Shown here one piece after another: positions 40,839 to 49,643 of a DNA stretch of 64,000 bases (the first letter of the stretch is position 1; every line of letters starts with the position of its first letter). Position numbers and translations under genes: made by a program. The DNA is from Flavobacterium piscis (lineage in GTDB: Bacteria > Bacteroidota > Bacteroidia > Flavobacteriales > Flavobacteriaceae), in the NCBI RefSeq assembly GCF_001686925.1, contig NZ_LVEN01000002.1:248001-312000 (forward strand), written 5' to 3'. The notes under the pieces were generated by a model. That model ran no database searches. It had not been told where the DNA came from and saw only the letters and a list, made by a program, of their open reading frames with translations.

Positions 40839-41747
40839 ATGAAAAAATTATTACTGACATTACTGTTTGTAAGTTTTTTAAATACGAATGCCCAAAATCC
40901 GGTTCAGGAATTCAATTTCAATGGAAACTTGAACAATACCGATAATACAATCTCATTTTTAGGTGCTCCTAATTTTGTAAATGACAGAATGGGAGTCGCA
41001 AAAGGAGCACAGCGCCTCACTAACAAAGCGTTGCAGGGTGTAGTAGGAGATCTTCCTCAAGACAACAAACCGAGATCAATATCTATTTGGATAAAATTTA
41101 ATACTATTGCTTCGGTAAATTATATTTTTGGCTATGGCAGCGCAGTAAATACTCAGTATTTTGGTTTATTACAACAGGCGGCATCATCAGGAAATTCAGA
41201 TTTAAGTCTTGTGGGATGGGGAGATACAAATAATACTATAGTTTCAGTTCCTCTTGCAAAAGACGTTTGGTATCAATATAGTGTGACTTATGATGGTAGT
41301 AAATCAAAAATATACCGTAACGGAGAATTATTAAAATCGGTTGAAGGAGTTTCGCGCTTAACAAAAGGATATATTTTGAGATTAGGTGCGTTAAATGGTA
41401 CGGTTGGGATTAATGCTGATGTCGATGATCTTAAAATATACAGCGTTGCAATGACAGATGAGCAAGTTATGGAATCTTATAATAGTTCGAAACCAACTAC
41501 TACAGCTGTAACGGAAAATGCTCAGTCTTCTAATGCAATAAAAAAAGCTAGTCCTGCAAAAGCTGTAGTTGCTGCAAAATCGTTACCGTCTGCTTCGGCA
41601 AGTACCACTGAAGCAAATACTGGTTCTAAAACTGTTGAGGTTTTCTCGCAAGGAAAAAAAATAGCCGGAAGTAATGCTTCTAATATTGGAGATTTACCGG
41701 AAGGAACATATTTGATTAAAGTGACAAATAATCCTTCTAAAAAGTAA
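40839..41747 (+). CDS. Secreted LamG-domain protein with T9SS-like tail, copy 2
   Basis: A 302-residue paralogue of the 39.5-kb gene, clearly alike throughout. It shares the signal peptide MKKLLLTLLFVSFLNTNA before QNP, the KGAQRLTNKA and IYRNGELLKSV segments and the ADVDDLKIY ending of the LamG domain. Even the DNA is identical over a stretch encoding IYRNGELLKS. The linker differs and is Ala/Ser-rich. The tail VEVFSQGKKI and LPEGTYLIKVTN ends in SKK, again a reduced type A sorting domain. A bidirectional terminator follows. Confidence 0.8.
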   Translation: MKKLLLTLLFVSFLNTNAQNPVQEFNFNGNLNNTDNTISFLGAPNFVNDRMGVAKGAQRLTNKALQGVVGDLPQDNKPRSISIWIKFNTIASVNYIFGYGSAVNTQYFGLLQQAASSGNSDLSLVGWGDTNNTIVSVPLAKDVWYQYSVTYDGSKSKIYRNGELLKSVEGVSRLTKGYILRLGALNGTVGINADVDDLKIYSVAMTDEQVMESYNSSKPTTTAVTENAQSSNAIKKASPAKAVVAAKSLPSASASTTEANTGSKTVEVFSQGKKIAGSNASNIGDLPEGTYLIKVTNNPSKK

Positions 41748-41825
41748 ATTACAATATAAATCAAATCTTAAATCGGATTTCTAATTGCATTTTGTATTAG
41801 AACGTGATTTAAGTTTTTGCAAATA

Positions 41826-41860
41826 AAAAAACGCCTTCTGATTTAGAGAAGGCGTTTTTT
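41826..41860. terminator. Bidirectional terminator, LamG copy 2 / small lipoprotein
   Basis: A perfect 14-bp stem (41826-41839 with 41847-41860) with loop GATTTAG and A/T tracts on both sides. Its GCCTTCT core reappears in the terminator at 42245-42264. Confidence 0.85.
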
Positions 41861-41861
41861 A

Positions 41862-42053
41862 TTATTTCTTTTTCTGTTGTCCCGGAGCATATGCTTTTGC
41901 ACTTTTGCTTCCGGACATTTTTTTAGCTTGTCCAGGTGGAATTTTGCCAGGACCGCTATGGTGTACATGAGTACTACATCCAACAACACTAACGACTACA
42001 AATAAAACTACCATAATTATTACGGCAACTTTAGTATATTGAGAGTTTTTCAT
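41862..42053 (-). CDS. Small lipoprotein, Gly/Lys/Pro-rich
   Basis: A 63-residue lipoprotein. The N-terminus is MKNSQYTKVAVIIMVVLF followed by VVVSVVGC, a lipobox with the modified cysteine at residue 26. The mature part is basic and Pro/Gly-rich (PGKIPPGQAKK, then KKMSGSKSAKAYAPGQ). Similar short proteins occur widely in Flavobacteria, sometimes labelled quinol oxidase subunit 4 without evidence. The ATG at 42053 is chosen, as the in-frame TTG at 42083 belongs to the -7 box. Its hydrophobic segment resembles a 25-residue peptide encoded upstream on the same strand. Confidence 0.75.
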   Translation of the reverse strand: MKNSQYTKVAVIIMVVLFVVVSVVGCSTHVHHSGPGKIPPGQAKKMSGSKSAKAYAPGQQKKK

Positions 42054-42080
42054 AAATATCTTTGATTTCTTGTTTCGGAG

Positions 42081-42088
42081 CAAATATA
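42081..42088 (-). promoter_or_regulatory. -7 promoter box of the small lipoprotein gene (TATATTTG)
   Basis: Exact TAnnTTTG match on the minus strand, 28 bases before the ATG at 42053; it contains the TTG that could be mistaken for a start. Confidence 0.55.
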
Positions 42089-42235
42089 TGAGATAATATG
42101 CTTTTTAAACGATCCAGAGCTTATTTAGAGTATATATAAACAATGAGAGGGAACAAAAATCCTTGAGAAATTAGACGTCTTTATTGCACTGAAAATGGTT
42201 ACTATTTTTATATTGCCTTACACTAAGTTTATTCT

Positions 42236-42264
42236 AAAAAAAAAGCCTTCTAAAATCAGAAGGC
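42236..42264 (-). terminator. Intrinsic terminator of the 25-residue peptide gene
   Basis: Stem GCCTTCT/AGAAGGC (42245-42251 with 42258-42264) followed on the minus strand by a T9 run (42244-42236). It starts eight bases after the peptide's stop codon. Confidence 0.85.
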
Positions 42265-42271
42265 CATTTTT

Positions 42272-42349
42272 TTAACTAATTACGCTGATTACTATAAAAA
42301 GAACTACTAGTAATATTAAAGCATATCTTGTGATTTTTGAGGTTTGCAT
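42272..42349 (-). CDS. 25-residue single-helix membrane peptide
   Basis: ATG at 42349 opens 25 codons ending in TAA: MQTSKITRYALILLVVLFIV then ISVIS. Only five to eight polar or basic residues precede a full membrane helix. It resembles the N-terminus of the lipoprotein encoded at 42053: the pattern S-x-x-T-K/R-x-A-x-I-x-x-VVLF-x-V-x-SV is shared, but here there is no lipobox cysteine. It has its own -7 box, TACATTTG at 42393-42386, and a strong terminator right after the stop, so it is a complete transcription unit. Function unknown. Confidence 0.65.
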   Translation of the reverse strand: MQTSKITRYALILLVVLFIVISVIS

Positions 42350-42385
42350 AAAGTTATATTTAAATTAATTTGTTGCTGAGATTAG

Positions 42386-42393
42386 CAAATGTA
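42386..42393 (-). promoter_or_regulatory. -7 promoter box of the 25-residue peptide gene (TACATTTG)
   Basis: Exact TAnnTTTG match on the minus strand 37 bases before the ATG. Confidence 0.55.
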
Positions 42394-42431
42394 ATTTTTT
42401 ATTTGAATCTGGAAAGTTAAAATTTATAAAT

Positions 42432-42459
42432 AAAAAAAGCCCTGGAAAAATCCAGAGCT
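42432..42459 (-). terminator. Intrinsic terminator of yebC
   Basis: A nine-bp stem with one G-T type mismatch (42438-42446 with 42451-42459) followed by a T7 run on the minus strand. Confidence 0.8.
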
Positions 42460-42483
42460 TTGCTATATCGTATGTGAGAAATA

Positions 42484-43197
42484 TTATGCTTCTTGCATAG
42501 TATGGTAAACGTTCATAACGTCGTCATCTTCTTCAATTTTTTCGATTAGTTTTTCAACGTCAGCGATTTGAGCTTCAGTAAGTTCTTTTGTGATTTGCGG
42601 AATACGCTCAAAACCAGAAGATAAAATCTCAAGACCTCTGTTCTCTAATTCTTTTTGTAAAGCACCAAAGCTTCCAAAAGGAGCATAGATTAAGATTCCG
42701 TCTTCGTCTTCAAAAACTTCTTCGGCACCAAAATCAATTAGTTCCAACTCTAATTCCTCAGGATCAAGATCACCTTTTGCAATTCTAAAATTACAAGTAT
42801 GGTCAAACATAAACTCAACAGAACCCTGAGTTCCCATTGTACCGTTGCATTTATTAAAATAGCTGCGAATGTTGGCTACAGTTCTATTATTGTTGTCAGA
42901 GGCAGTTTCAATCAAAATCGCAATTCCGTGAGGAGCATATCCTTCAAACAAAATCTCTTTATAGTTGGCAGTATCTTTATTACTTGCATTTTTTATCGCG
43001 CGCTCTACATTGTCCTTAGGCATGTTAGCGGCTTTTGCATTTTGTATTACAGCTCTTAATCTAGAATTGGCGTCAGGGTTAGGACCGCCTTCTTTAACAG
43101 CCATAACGATGTCTTTACCAATTCTGGTAAATGTTTTGGCCATTGCTGACCAACGTTTCATTTTTCTTCCTTTTCTAAATTCGAACGCTCTTCCCAT
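42484..43197 (-). CDS. YebC/PmpR-family DNA-binding or translation-associated protein
   Basis: A 237-residue protein of the YebC family, starting MGRAFEFRKGRKMKRWSAMAK, which includes the conserved basic N-terminus. ANSRLRAVIQNAKAANMPKDN and the central YEGYAPHGIAILIE-like segment (LFEGYAPHGIAILIETASDN) are hallmark motifs, and the acidic third domain (IEEDDDVMNVYHTMQE) ends it. The family has been described both as transcription regulators and, for TACO1/YebC homologues, as helpers of translation through proline runs. Separate promoter (TATTTTTG at 43228-43221) and terminator. Confidence 0.94.
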   Translation of the reverse strand: MGRAFEFRKGRKMKRWSAMAKTFTRIGKDIVMAVKEGGPNPDANSRLRAVIQNAKAANMPKDNVERAIKNASNKDTANYKEILFEGYAPHGIAILIETASDNNNRTVANIRSYFNKCNGTMGTQGSVEFMFDHTCNFRIAKGDLDPEELELELIDFGAEEVFEDEDGILIYAPFGSFGALQKELENRGLEILSSGFERIPQITKELTEAQIADVEKLIEKIEEDDDVMNVYHTMQEA

Positions 43198-43220
43198 TTC
43201 TAATTTTTAGTTTTGAGATG

Positions 43221-43228
43221 CAAAAATA
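43221..43228 (-). promoter_or_regulatory. -7 promoter box of yebC (TATTTTTG)
   Basis: Exact TAnnTTTG match on the minus strand 24 bases before the ATG. Confidence 0.5.
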
Positions 43229-43427
43229 CGGTTATTCCTTTTTTTAGCAAAATCAATTGTATTCTTTTTTAAATTATGTTTTGTGAATAATTTGACCGCT
43301 AAGATCGCTAAGATTTACGATAAGTTCGCAAAACTTTTAAAGATTAATCTTAGATAAGGTCAACAAGTTTTATCCATAATATCATTTTCAAAGTAGAAGA
43401 CTTTCAAAATGTGATAAAATCTAAAAT

Positions 43428-45458
43428 CTATTTCGCTCCATTAAATTCATTAATAACATTTACAGCTTCATTCAGGTACGGATTTGTTTTTAGATTATTA
43501 ATCTGGTATTGATTGATGGTTTTGTCATTGGGATAAGCGCCTAACAAAAACTGATTCACGGTTGAATTATAGACATCTAACGGATTATTCTCGTCATTAA
43601 ATGTATTGATCTCTTTCCAGAGTGAGTTAACGATTTTTTTCTGATTAAAAACAGCATCCAAAGTCATCGGAATCTCTGCTTTTGGTGTATTAACAAGTTG
43701 ATCAATTTTCAGATTTATCTTTTTAATATTATTAAAGAAGTAATTATCAGCCAATCTTGTAGTACTGTTTTTTGCCAGTTTATCACTAAGTGATCGTTTG
43801 ACATAAGGTTTAAATTTTAGCAAAGCCTGTATGCTGTCATTTTTGATAGCGGTCGGGAAATCACTTTCTTTTTGGTAGACACCTTCATAAAATTCAGGAA
43901 GAACCACATCGGGTTTTACGCCAATATACTGATGGCTTTTGCCTGTCACTCTGTAAAATTTGTTAATTGTTATTTTCAAAAAGTCAGTATTTTTAGTTTC
44001 GTCAAGCGAAAGTATGGTTTGCATAGTAGCTTTTCCAAGCGTATTACTGCCCAGTAATAATGCGCGATTATAATCTTGTAAAATCGAAGAGAAGAATTCA
44101 CTTGCCGAAGCTGTATTACTGTTGACCAAAATCACAATTGGTCCTTTATAAATCAAACCTTTGTAAGGATCATTAATTACTGATTTTCCTTCTCTATTGT
44201 CAACTACAATTGAAAGTGGACCGTAATCGATAAACATTCCGGCCAGTTTTATAGCTTCTTCCATAGATCCGCCCCCGTTATCAATTAAATCAATTACAAG
44301 ACCTTTTATATTATCTCTTTCCAGTTTTATGACTTCTCGTGCTACATCATCGGCACAACCTTTTCGGCTATTACCATCTAAATCAGCGTAGAAACTTGGA
44401 ATTTTAATGTATCCAATTTTACTGTCTTTACCAATTATAAAACTAAAAACCGAATTATCTTCATCTTTCATCACCTGCTTCTCGATATATACATCAAAGC
44501 TTTTTCCTGAATTTCGCTTTAGCGTAAGCGTAATACTTTTGTTCGATTCAGATAAAATCATCGTCGAAATAGATTCTAATGAAGCACATGAAACCTGCAA
44601 CGATTCCTTTTGATTCGATATTGAAACAATCTGATCACCCTTTTTTATTTGTCCCGTTTGATAAGCAGGGCCATTAGGGTCGAGTTCAGCTATGATAATT
44701 TCGTTTTTTTCGTTTAGACTAACAGTCATTCCCAGTGACAAATGTTCTTTTGATAATGAAGCAACAAAACTCGTTTTAGAGTCATCACTAAAATAAGCCG
44801 TATGCGGATCAAAATAAGTACAAAAGTAATTGTAGAGCTTTTCTTCCTGTTTCGTATTGGTTTCTAAAAGTGTATTGATCCTACAGATTTCATTGGTAAC
44901 AATTAAGTTTTTAGACTTTAATTCAATCGACTTAAAATTAGTTTTAAGAGAATCTAAATTATCACTCGATTCGGCAATTTCATCCAGAATTTGATATCGG
45001 ATTTTTTTAGACCATACTTTTTCAAGATCTTCTTTTTTAAGGTAAAAAGGGAATGATTTTTTATAAAACCTGATTGTATCTTTTTTAGTATAATCGATGG
45101 GTTCCTTTTGAATTTTTTCGAGCACAGTTTTAGTTCTCAAAAGACCATTTCGATATACAGAAGTAATATCGCCCAAAAAATCACAATGGTTACTTAGAAT
45201 AAGATCATCCAGATTGCTACGATATTTATTGGCTAATTCGTCATATTCAGTCTTAAAAAACAGGTTTCTAGAAGGATCTAATTCATTGATCAGATTATCA
45301 AAAACAAAAACCGATAAACTATCATCTACCAGTTTCGGCCTAATATGTTCTTCCTGAATAAGTGCATTTATTTTGTTTAGTATTTCGCATGTATTGTCGC
45401 TATTTTGACTAAATAGAACATTGGTAACTAACAGTAATACTAATAATATTTTTTTCAT
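43428..45458 (-). CDS. Exported S41 carboxy-terminal processing protease with PDZ domain
   Basis: A 676-residue periplasmic or surface protease. A signal peptide (MKKILLVLLLVTNVLFS) is followed by a helical N-terminal region as in Prc/Tsp (LINELDPSRNLFF), a PDZ domain (about 235-320, with GPAYQTGQIKKGDQIVSI), and the S41 catalytic core. The nucleophile serine lies in NSNTASASEFFSSILQDY and the lysine in GSNTLGKATMQ, the normal Ser-Lys dyad. A C-terminal helical part completes the Prc architecture. Likely trims or degrades envelope proteins, perhaps lipoproteins. A TAATTTTA near-match to the -7 box lies upstream. Confidence 0.92.
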   Translation of the reverse strand: MKKILLVLLLVTNVLFSQNSDNTCEILNKINALIQEEHIRPKLVDDSLSVFVFDNLINELDPSRNLFFKTEYDELANKYRSNLDDLILSNHCDFLGDITSVYRNGLLRTKTVLEKIQKEPIDYTKKDTIRFYKKSFPFYLKKEDLEKVWSKKIRYQILDEIAESSDNLDSLKTNFKSIELKSKNLIVTNEICRINTLLETNTKQEEKLYNYFCTYFDPHTAYFSDDSKTSFVASLSKEHLSLGMTVSLNEKNEIIIAELDPNGPAYQTGQIKKGDQIVSISNQKESLQVSCASLESISTMILSESNKSITLTLKRNSGKSFDVYIEKQVMKDEDNSVFSFIIGKDSKIGYIKIPSFYADLDGNSRKGCADDVAREVIKLERDNIKGLVIDLIDNGGGSMEEAIKLAGMFIDYGPLSIVVDNREGKSVINDPYKGLIYKGPIVILVNSNTASASEFFSSILQDYNRALLLGSNTLGKATMQTILSLDETKNTDFLKITINKFYRVTGKSHQYIGVKPDVVLPEFYEGVYQKESDFPTAIKNDSIQALLKFKPYVKRSLSDKLAKNSTTRLADNYFFNNIKKINLKIDQLVNTPKAEIPMTLDAVFNQKKIVNSLWKEINTFNDENNPLDVYNSTVNQFLLGAYPNDKTINQYQINNLKTNPYLNEAVNVINEFNGAK

Positions 45459-45645
45459 AAATCGAAAATCTTCGTTTAGACTAAAATTACACTTTATTTT
45501 TTGATAAAAAGTTACAATTTTTCTAAAATTTCTTACATCTAAACGATTTGTTTTTAGCAGATAATTTTCAAATAATGAAAAAATTTCGCCACGAATTCTC
45601 AGATTTTTTATTTAACCTGTGCTTAATAATTCGTGAATTCGTCTC

Positions 45646-45679
45646 AAAAAAAAATGCGCTACTTTTAAGTAACGCATTT
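45646..45679 (-). terminator. Intrinsic terminator of gcvT
   Basis: An 11-bp stem with one mismatch (45652-45662 with 45669-45679), followed on the minus strand by a T run. Confidence 0.8.
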
Positions 45680-45701
45680 CTAAAATTTTTATATTAAAAA
45701 A

Positions 45702-46784
45702 CTATTTCTTATAGAAAGGTAATTTTACCACTTTAGCCGGAACATCATTTTTTCTGATTCTAATAAAAATATCGCTATCAACAGCGCTATTGTTTACCGT
45801 AACATATCCTAAACCAATCCCTTTATTCATAGAAGGCGACATCGTTCCAGAAGTTACAATACCAATTACTTCGCCAGCTGCATCAACAATTTCATAATCA
45901 TGTCTTGGTACCGCACGTTCCTGCATTTCAAAAGCCACTAATTTTTTAGTAACACCCGCTTCTTTCTGGTTTTTCAAACCTTCAGAATTGGTAAAATCTT
46001 TAGTAAACTTAGTAATCCATCCCAATCCTGCTTCAAGAGGAGAAGTAGCATCATTAATATCGTTTCCGTACAAACAAAAGCCCATTTCAAGACGCAAAGT
46101 ATCACGAGCCGCTAATCCAATTGGTTTAATGCCAAAAGCTGCACCAGCCTCAAAAACTTTATTCCAGATCGCTTCAGCATCAGCATTTTTGCAGTAAATC
46201 TCAAATCCGCCAGAACCTGTATAACCAGTTGCAGAGATAATTACATCATTAAAACCAGCAAAATCAGCCACTTCAAAATGGTAATAAGCAATTGCCGATA
46301 AATCTATAGAAGATAAAGGTTGCATAGCTTCAACCGCTTTTGGTCCCTGAATCGCCAATAAAGAGTAATCATCAGATAGGTTTTTCATATCAACACCCAA
46401 ATCATTGTGCGATGAAATCCAGTTCCAGTCTTTGTCAATATTCGAAGCATTTACAACCAGTAAATACTCTTCCTCTTTCATTTTATACACAATCAAATCA
46501 TCCACAATTCCGCCTTCATTGTTAGGCAAACACGAATATTGCGCTCTGCCAATAGTCAAAGTCGAAGCATCATTCGAAGTTACTTTCTGAATCAAAGCCA
46601 AAGCATTTGGACCCGTCAACAAAAATTCACCCATATGCGAAACGTCAAAAACGCCCACACCAGTACGAACCGTTTCGTGTTCAGCGTTAATTCCCTCATA
46701 AGTAATAGGCATATTATAACCCGCAAAAGGCAGCATTTTCGCTCCCAAACTCTCATGTATGTGCGTAAGCGCAGTATTTTTCAT
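45702..46784 (-). CDS. gcvT: Glycine cleavage system T protein (aminomethyltransferase)
   Basis: A 360-residue enzyme that moves the methylene group of glycine from the H-protein lipoyl arm to tetrahydrofolate and releases ammonia. [15 protein letters not shown] and [12 protein letters not shown] near the N-terminus, and the folate-site [14 protein letters not shown] and [20 protein letters not shown] are typical, with the catalytic Asp in FDVSHMGE. The C-terminal barrel shows [19 protein letters not shown]. The other glycine cleavage genes are elsewhere. It has a TAAATTTG -7 box at 46817-46810 on the minus strand. No glycine riboswitch fold was seen in the short leader. Confidence 0.95.
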   Translation of the reverse strand: MKNTALTHIHESLGAKMLPFAGYNMPITYEGINAEHETVRTGVGVFDVSHMGEFLLTGPNALALIQKVTSNDASTLTIGRAQYSCLPNNEGGIVDDLIVYKMKEEEYLLVVNASNIDKDWNWISSHNDLGVDMKNLSDDYSLLAIQGPKAVEAMQPLSSIDLSAIAYYHFEVADFAGFNDVIISATGYTGSGGFEIYCKNADAEAIWNKVFEAGAAFGIKPIGLAARDTLRLEMGFCLYGNDINDATSPLEAGLGWITKFTKDFTNSEGLKNQKEAGVTKKLVAFEMQERAVPRHDYEIVDAAGEVIGIVTSGTMSPSMNKGIGLGYVTVNNSAVDSDIFIRIRKNDVPAKVVKLPFYKK

Positions 46785-46809
46785 TGTGTTGTTTTATAAA
46801 ATTGTTTCG

Positions 46810-46817
46810 CAAATTTA
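46810..46817 (-). promoter_or_regulatory. -7 promoter box of gcvT (TAAATTTG)
   Basis: Exact TAnnTTTG match on the minus strand 26 bases before the ATG at 46784. Confidence 0.5.
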
Positions 46818-46860
46818 TTCAAAAAATATATAAAAATGATAGTCTAAATTATAAATTTCG

Positions 46861-47160
46861 CAATGATTAGGAGCAATTTCCTGCTATCCGCTATATCTTT
46901 TGTTTTTTAAAGAAAAAAACAAAAGGATGCCGCTTCTATCAGAGCTAGGAATTTTACGAAACGAGAAATACTTTCTTCTTCAAATTTTATGTAACTTTAA
47001 TCATCTAATTTTTTTATTGTCAATGAAATTAAGATAAATATACGGGCATCAGCAAATTAAAAATCCGTTTTTATCCGCGTTTTTACGAAGTAAATCCGTT
47101 TTATCCGCGTTAGAATTAACCTAAATTCATAGATAATTAAAATATTATAATAGATAGATA
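46861..47160. repeat. Repeat-bearing spacer between gcvT and nnrD
   Basis: This spacer holds a 12-bp inverted pair (46897-46908 with 46914-46925) inside a GAGCAATTTCCTGCTATCCG ... GATGCCGCTTCTATCAGAG arrangement that looks like a dispersed repeat, and the phrase ATCCGCGTTTTTACG/ATCCGCGTTAGAA twice near 47075-47115. No gene is apparent. Confidence 0.4.
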
Positions 47161-47166
47161 AGCCAA

Positions 47167-48015
47167 ATGAAAGATCCGCGTTTAATTACAAAAGAAGAGA
47201 TTTTAAAATTCTACAAACCCATAAATCCTCACACACATAAAGGACTTCAGGGGCATGCTGTAATTATTGCGGGAAGTTACGGCAAAATAGGAGCGGCAGT
47301 TTTGGCATCAAAATCCTGTCTAAAATCAGGTTGCGGACTTGTAACTACGTTTACACCAAAATGCGGCTATCAAATCCTCCAGATTTCAATTCCCGAAGTT
47401 ATGGTGGTCACTGATGAAAATGCTAATTTTATCACTAATATTCATTTTCCAATTCAGCCACAAGCCATCGCGATTGGTCCGGGAATAGGGCAGGAGTTGG
47501 GAACACAAAAAGCTTTATTCGAATTTTTAAGAGTTAATAAAACACCTTTGGTTCTCGATGCCGATGCATTGAATATTTTATCTCAAAACCTTTCCTGGTT
47601 AGAATTAGTTCCCGAAAACACAATCATTACACCACACCCAAAAGAACTCGAACGCCTGATTGGCAAATGGAATTCAGAATCTGAAAAATTTCAAAAAACA
47701 ATCGCTTTCTCCGAAAAATACAAAGTGATTATCGTCATGAAAGGCGCACCAACCTACATCATCAACAAAACCGAAATATACGAAAATACAACAGGAAACG
47801 CCGCACTAGCCACCGCAGGAAGCGGCGACACTCTAACTGGAATTATAACGAGTTTTGTAGCGCAGGGTTACGAACCCAGATACGCCGTAAAACTTGGCGT
47901 TTATCTTCATGGCTTAACCGCCGACATTGCTTTACCACAAACCGGTTATCAATCGTTTATTGCTTCTGATATTATTGAGAATCTTGGAAAAGCGTTTTTG
48001 AGCTTGGGAACTTAA
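47167..48015 (+). CDS. nnrD: ADP-dependent NAD(P)H-hydrate dehydratase
   Basis: A 282-residue metabolite-repair enzyme that dehydrates damaged NADHX/NADPHX using a nucleotide. It is a ribokinase-like fold with [20 protein letters not shown] (first loop), [39 protein letters not shown] and the catalytic [17 protein letters not shown] near the end, where the Asp of GSGD acts as base. Many bacteria fuse it to the NnrE epimerase; here only the dehydratase domain is present. It is transcribed alone. Confidence 0.93.
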   Translation: MKDPRLITKEEILKFYKPINPHTHKGLQGHAVIIAGSYGKIGAAVLASKSCLKSGCGLVTTFTPKCGYQILQISIPEVMVVTDENANFITNIHFPIQPQAIAIGPGIGQELGTQKALFEFLRVNKTPLVLDADALNILSQNLSWLELVPENTIITPHPKELERLIGKWNSESEKFQKTIAFSEKYKVIIVMKGAPTYIINKTEIYENTTGNAALATAGSGDTLTGIITSFVAQGYEPRYAVKLGVYLHGLTADIALPQTGYQSFIASDIIENLGKAFLSLGT

Positions 48016-48313
48016 AAAATTAACAGCAAAGTTCGCAAAGGTTTACGCAAGGTTCGCAAAGATTTTTTGTTGTAGCTTGTTGCATTCAGCTTGTCAGGCT
48101 GAGCGAAGTCGAAGCCCACGTTCCAATTGGCAAGTCCTTCGACTTCGCTCAGGATGACATAAAATGAGAGTAAATCTGCAAAATCTGCGTGAACAAGAAA
48201 AAAAATCTAAAATCTACCTTCTACAATCTAAAATCAAAAAAACGTAAGTTTGTAATATCAAAGATTAGAAACTTAGCAACTCAGTTTCTTAGCATCTTTG
48301 AATCTTAAAAAAA
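48016..48313. repeat. REP-like repeats between nnrD and the HipA-like gene
   Basis: This stretch begins with a GCAAAGTTCGCAAAGG array (48022-48060). Then come inverted arms TGTCAGGCTGAGCGAAGTCG (48092-48114) and their partner (48137-48159), which agree at 21 of 23 positions. The same core recurs at 59403-59425. A possible -7 box, TAAGTTTG, lies at 48245-48252 before the next gene. Confidence 0.75.
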
Positions 48314-49096
48314 ATGAAAAACAATTTCGATCTTAGAACGGTAAACGTTACCCGATATATAACGCCTTTGCGCGAAGGCGGTTCTTTACCCGCTTTGGCA
48401 GAAGCCGATGATGACTTTAAATACGTCCTAAAATTCAGAGGAGCCGGTCACGGCGTAAAAGCCCTAATAGCCGAATTAGTAGGCGGACAAATAGCAAAAG
48501 CCCTTAAATTACAATTACCCGAATTGGTTTTCGCGAATCTCGATGAAGCTTTCGGGAGAAACGAGGGCGACGAAGAAATTCAGGATTTACTGCAAGGAAG
48601 TCAGGGATTAAATTTGGCGTTGCATTTCTTATCCGGTGCTATTACGTTCGATCCTGTTGTAACAACTGTAGATGCAAAACTAGCGTCGCAAATTGTTTGG
48701 CTGGATGCTTATATTACCAATGTCGATCGTACATTCAGAAATACCAATATGCTGATTTGGCATAAAGAATTATGGCTTATTGATCACGGCGCATGTTTGT
48801 ACTTTCACCATTCTTGGAACAATTGGGAGCAACATGCCAAAAGTCCTTTTGCATTGATAAAAGATCACGTTTTATTGCCACAAGCTTCACTTTTGAAAGA
48901 GGTCGACGCCGAATATAAAGCACTTTTAACGCCCGAAATTCTGGTAGATATTGTAAATACAATTCCAGAAGAGTGGCTGCAATGGGAAGATACTGATGAA
49001 ACTCCCGAAGCTTTGCGAAATGTATATTTACAGTTTTTGCAAACCAGATTAAACAATTCCGAAATCTTTGTAAATCAGGCTCAAAATGCAAGATAG
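48314..49096 (+). CDS. HipA-like kinase domain protein
   Basis: A 260-residue protein of the HipA-like kinase family (HipA_2). The N-terminus has YVLKFRGAGHGVKALIAEL, with the lysine expected to hold ATP. The catalytic loop reads AYITNVDRTFRNTNML (Asp and Asn in the DxxxxN pattern) and the metal-binding acid is in WLIDHGACLYFH, so catalytic residues look intact. The DNA-binding partner HipB is absent; the partner is instead a DUF3037 protein that overlaps its end by 11 bases. Whether the pair is a toxin system or a regulatory kinase is unknown. Confidence 0.82.
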   Translation: MKNNFDLRTVNVTRYITPLREGGSLPALAEADDDFKYVLKFRGAGHGVKALIAELVGGQIAKALKLQLPELVFANLDEAFGRNEGDEEIQDLLQGSQGLNLALHFLSGAITFDPVVTTVDAKLASQIVWLDAYITNVDRTFRNTNMLIWHKELWLIDHGACLYFHHSWNNWEQHAKSPFALIKDHVLLPQASLLKEVDAEYKALLTPEILVDIVNTIPEEWLQWEDTDETPEALRNVYLQFLQTRLNNSEIFVNQAQNAR

Positions 49097-49469
49097 TCAC
49101 TTATATGAGTATGCCGTAATTCGCGTAGTACCAAGAGTAGAACGCGAAGAATTCCTAAATATCGGAATCATTTTATTTTGTAAAAGAGCCAAATTTATAA
49201 AAGTATTGCACCACATAAACGATGCTAAAATTGAAGCTTTATCAAACGATTTTGACATCGAACAACTGCATTGTAACATTGCCGCTTTAGAAAAAATTGT
49301 AAACGGAGCCAAAGATGGCGGCCCAATTGGCGCAATGGATATTCCGGAACGTTTTCGGTGGTTAACCGCTATTCGAAGTTCAGCCATTCAAACTTCCCGA
49401 CCTCATTCAGGATTATCTCAGGACTTAGAAAAAACGATTCAGAGATTGTTTGAAGAATTAGTTCTTTAG
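49086..49469 (+). CDS. DUF3037 protein, partner of the HipA-like kinase
   Basis: A 127-residue protein of the DUF3037 family. It starts YEYAVIRVVPRVEREEFLNI then GIILFCKRAKF, and ends around RFRWLTAIRSSAIQTSRPHSG, both typical of the family. The ATG at 49086 overlaps the end of the kinase gene by 11 bases, so translation is coupled. No catalytic motif is obvious. In many genomes this domain is next to a HipA-like kinase, which suggests a two-protein system. Role unknown. Confidence 0.82.
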   Translation: MQDSHLYEYAVIRVVPRVEREEFLNIGIILFCKRAKFIKVLHHINDAKIEALSNDFDIEQLHCNIAALEKIVNGAKDGGPIGAMDIPERFRWLTAIRSSAIQTSRPHSGLSQDLEKTIQRLFEELVL

Positions 49470-49580
49470 AGGAAGGTTCTAAGATGCTGAGTTGCTAAGG
49501 TTCTAAGGCTCAAAGCAACATATGTTCAAAGGTTTTTTGTAGAGACGCACTGCATTGTGTCTAACTATCGTTTAAAAAAA

Positions 49581-49643
49581 ATCTCGCAAAGACGCGGAGT
49601 CGCAAAGAATATAAAACTTTGCGACTCCGCGTCTTTGCGAGAT
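49581..49643. repeat. Perfect 27-bp inverted repeat, REP-like
   Basis: Arms 49581-49607 and 49617-49643 are perfect complements around a nine-base A-rich loop. Core phrase TCTCGCAAAGACGCGGAGTC. A near copy is at 51741-51805. Preceded by a GTTCTAAG/GCTAAG array (49486-49515), and followed by AGCGAACCTTGCG phrases. Confidence 0.9.

Noticed and set aside
46785..46860. Glycine riboswitch before gcvT
   Set aside because: The leader after the -7 box is only about 20 bases, too short for an aptamer, and no fitting fold was seen.
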